Virus record (IMG/VR): IMGVR_UViG_3300046817_000472
Coordinates: 1 to 30,732 of that record
DNA: 30,732 nucleotides
Source: a virus
Direction: 5' to 3' (one strand)
A program made the translations under genes and the position numbers. Positions 30,652 to 30,732 of this stretch are shown piece by piece. The notes under the pieces are model-generated. The model worked only from the letters and a program-made list of their open reading frames with translations. It ran no database searches and had not been told where the DNA came from. Position 1 is the first letter of the stretch. Every line of letters begins with the position of its first letter.

Positions 30652-30732
30652 AGCCAGTTTCTTCGACGTTTGTGAGCTTCATCGCCTCGTCCCAACAGAT
30701 GCCATTTTGTGAGCTTTATACGTTCGAGTTTG
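30648..30732 (+). CDS. Start of baseplate hub protein (partial, DUF2163-like)
   Basis: Only the first 28 codons are inside the window. ATG at 30648 overlaps the stop of the preceding distal-tail gene. The product begins MKPVSSTFVSFIASS and continues with QMPFCELYTFEF, the usual way baseplate hub (DUF2163-like) proteins start. Together with gene order (tape measure, distal tail, hub) this supports the call, but the protein is too short here to be certain. Confidence 0.5.
   Translation, partial: MKPVSSTFVSFIASSQQMPFCELYTFEF

Noticed and set aside
1-30732. Integrase, insertion sequence, CRISPR array or lysis cassette
   Set aside because: No recombinase, transposase or endolysin gene, and no regular spacer-repeat pattern was seen; the leader repeats are irregularly spaced and very short.

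Overview
The window is the late, virion-building part of a tailed double-stranded DNA bacteriophage or prophage with a siphovirus-type long non-contractile tail. Every gene I accept is on the + strand. I see no integrase, replication or lysogeny gene, and no tRNA, CRISPR array or insertion sequence. By eye the base composition is mid-50s % GC. Several starts are TTG or GTG, backed by good Shine-Dalgarno (SD) sequences. The tail-tip genes resemble the DUF2460/DUF2163-type genes of alphaproteobacterial phages and gene transfer agents, so an alphaproteobacterial host is my best inference, not a proven fact.

Layout. 1-673: non-coding leader with an array of CTACAARY-type repeats and hairpins. 674-1652: three small genes of unknown function, one of them only 50 codons. 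1856-5298: packaging block with small terminase, a small overlapping ORF, a PD-(D/E)XK nuclease-like protein, a DUF6362-like HTH protein, a strong intrinsic terminator, and the large terminase. 5302-7716: portal fused to a pyrophosphatase-like domain. 7717-11510: accessory virion proteins, a putative adhesin and a lipoprotein. 11526-14806: a coupled cassette of three glycosyltransferase-like proteins and a methyltransferase. 14839-15765: two small proteins, then a roughly 490-base stretch with RNA-like inverted repeats. 15766-19501: prohead protease/scaffold and major capsid protein. 19571-22496: head-tail connector and tail-completion genes plus a YkgJ-like cysteine-cluster protein. 22540-28510: tail tube, tail assembly chaperones with a programmed -1 frameshift, a gp10-like protein, and the tape measure. 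28514-30732: two tandem distal-tail paralogues and the start of the hub gene.

How it works together. The terminases and portal package DNA into a capsid shaped by the protease/scaffold and coat protein. Connector and terminator proteins join the head to a tail whose length is set by the tape measure, which also carries an embedded cell-wall peptidase. The tip proteins then contact the host.

Most unusual points: (i) a portal carrying a polyvalent-protein-type pyrophosphatase domain; (ii) a four-gene glycan-modification cassette between the adhesin region and the capsid genes; (iii) a canonical C CCU UUA slippery site joining the two tail chaperone frames; (iv) a distal tail protein with an added SPRY-like domain beside an unadorned paralogue; (v) a zinc-finger-like C-terminus on the large terminase; (vi) a strong terminator directly before the large terminase start; (vii) about 2.4-fold excess of GAGTC/GACTC (hand count), strongest at the left end.
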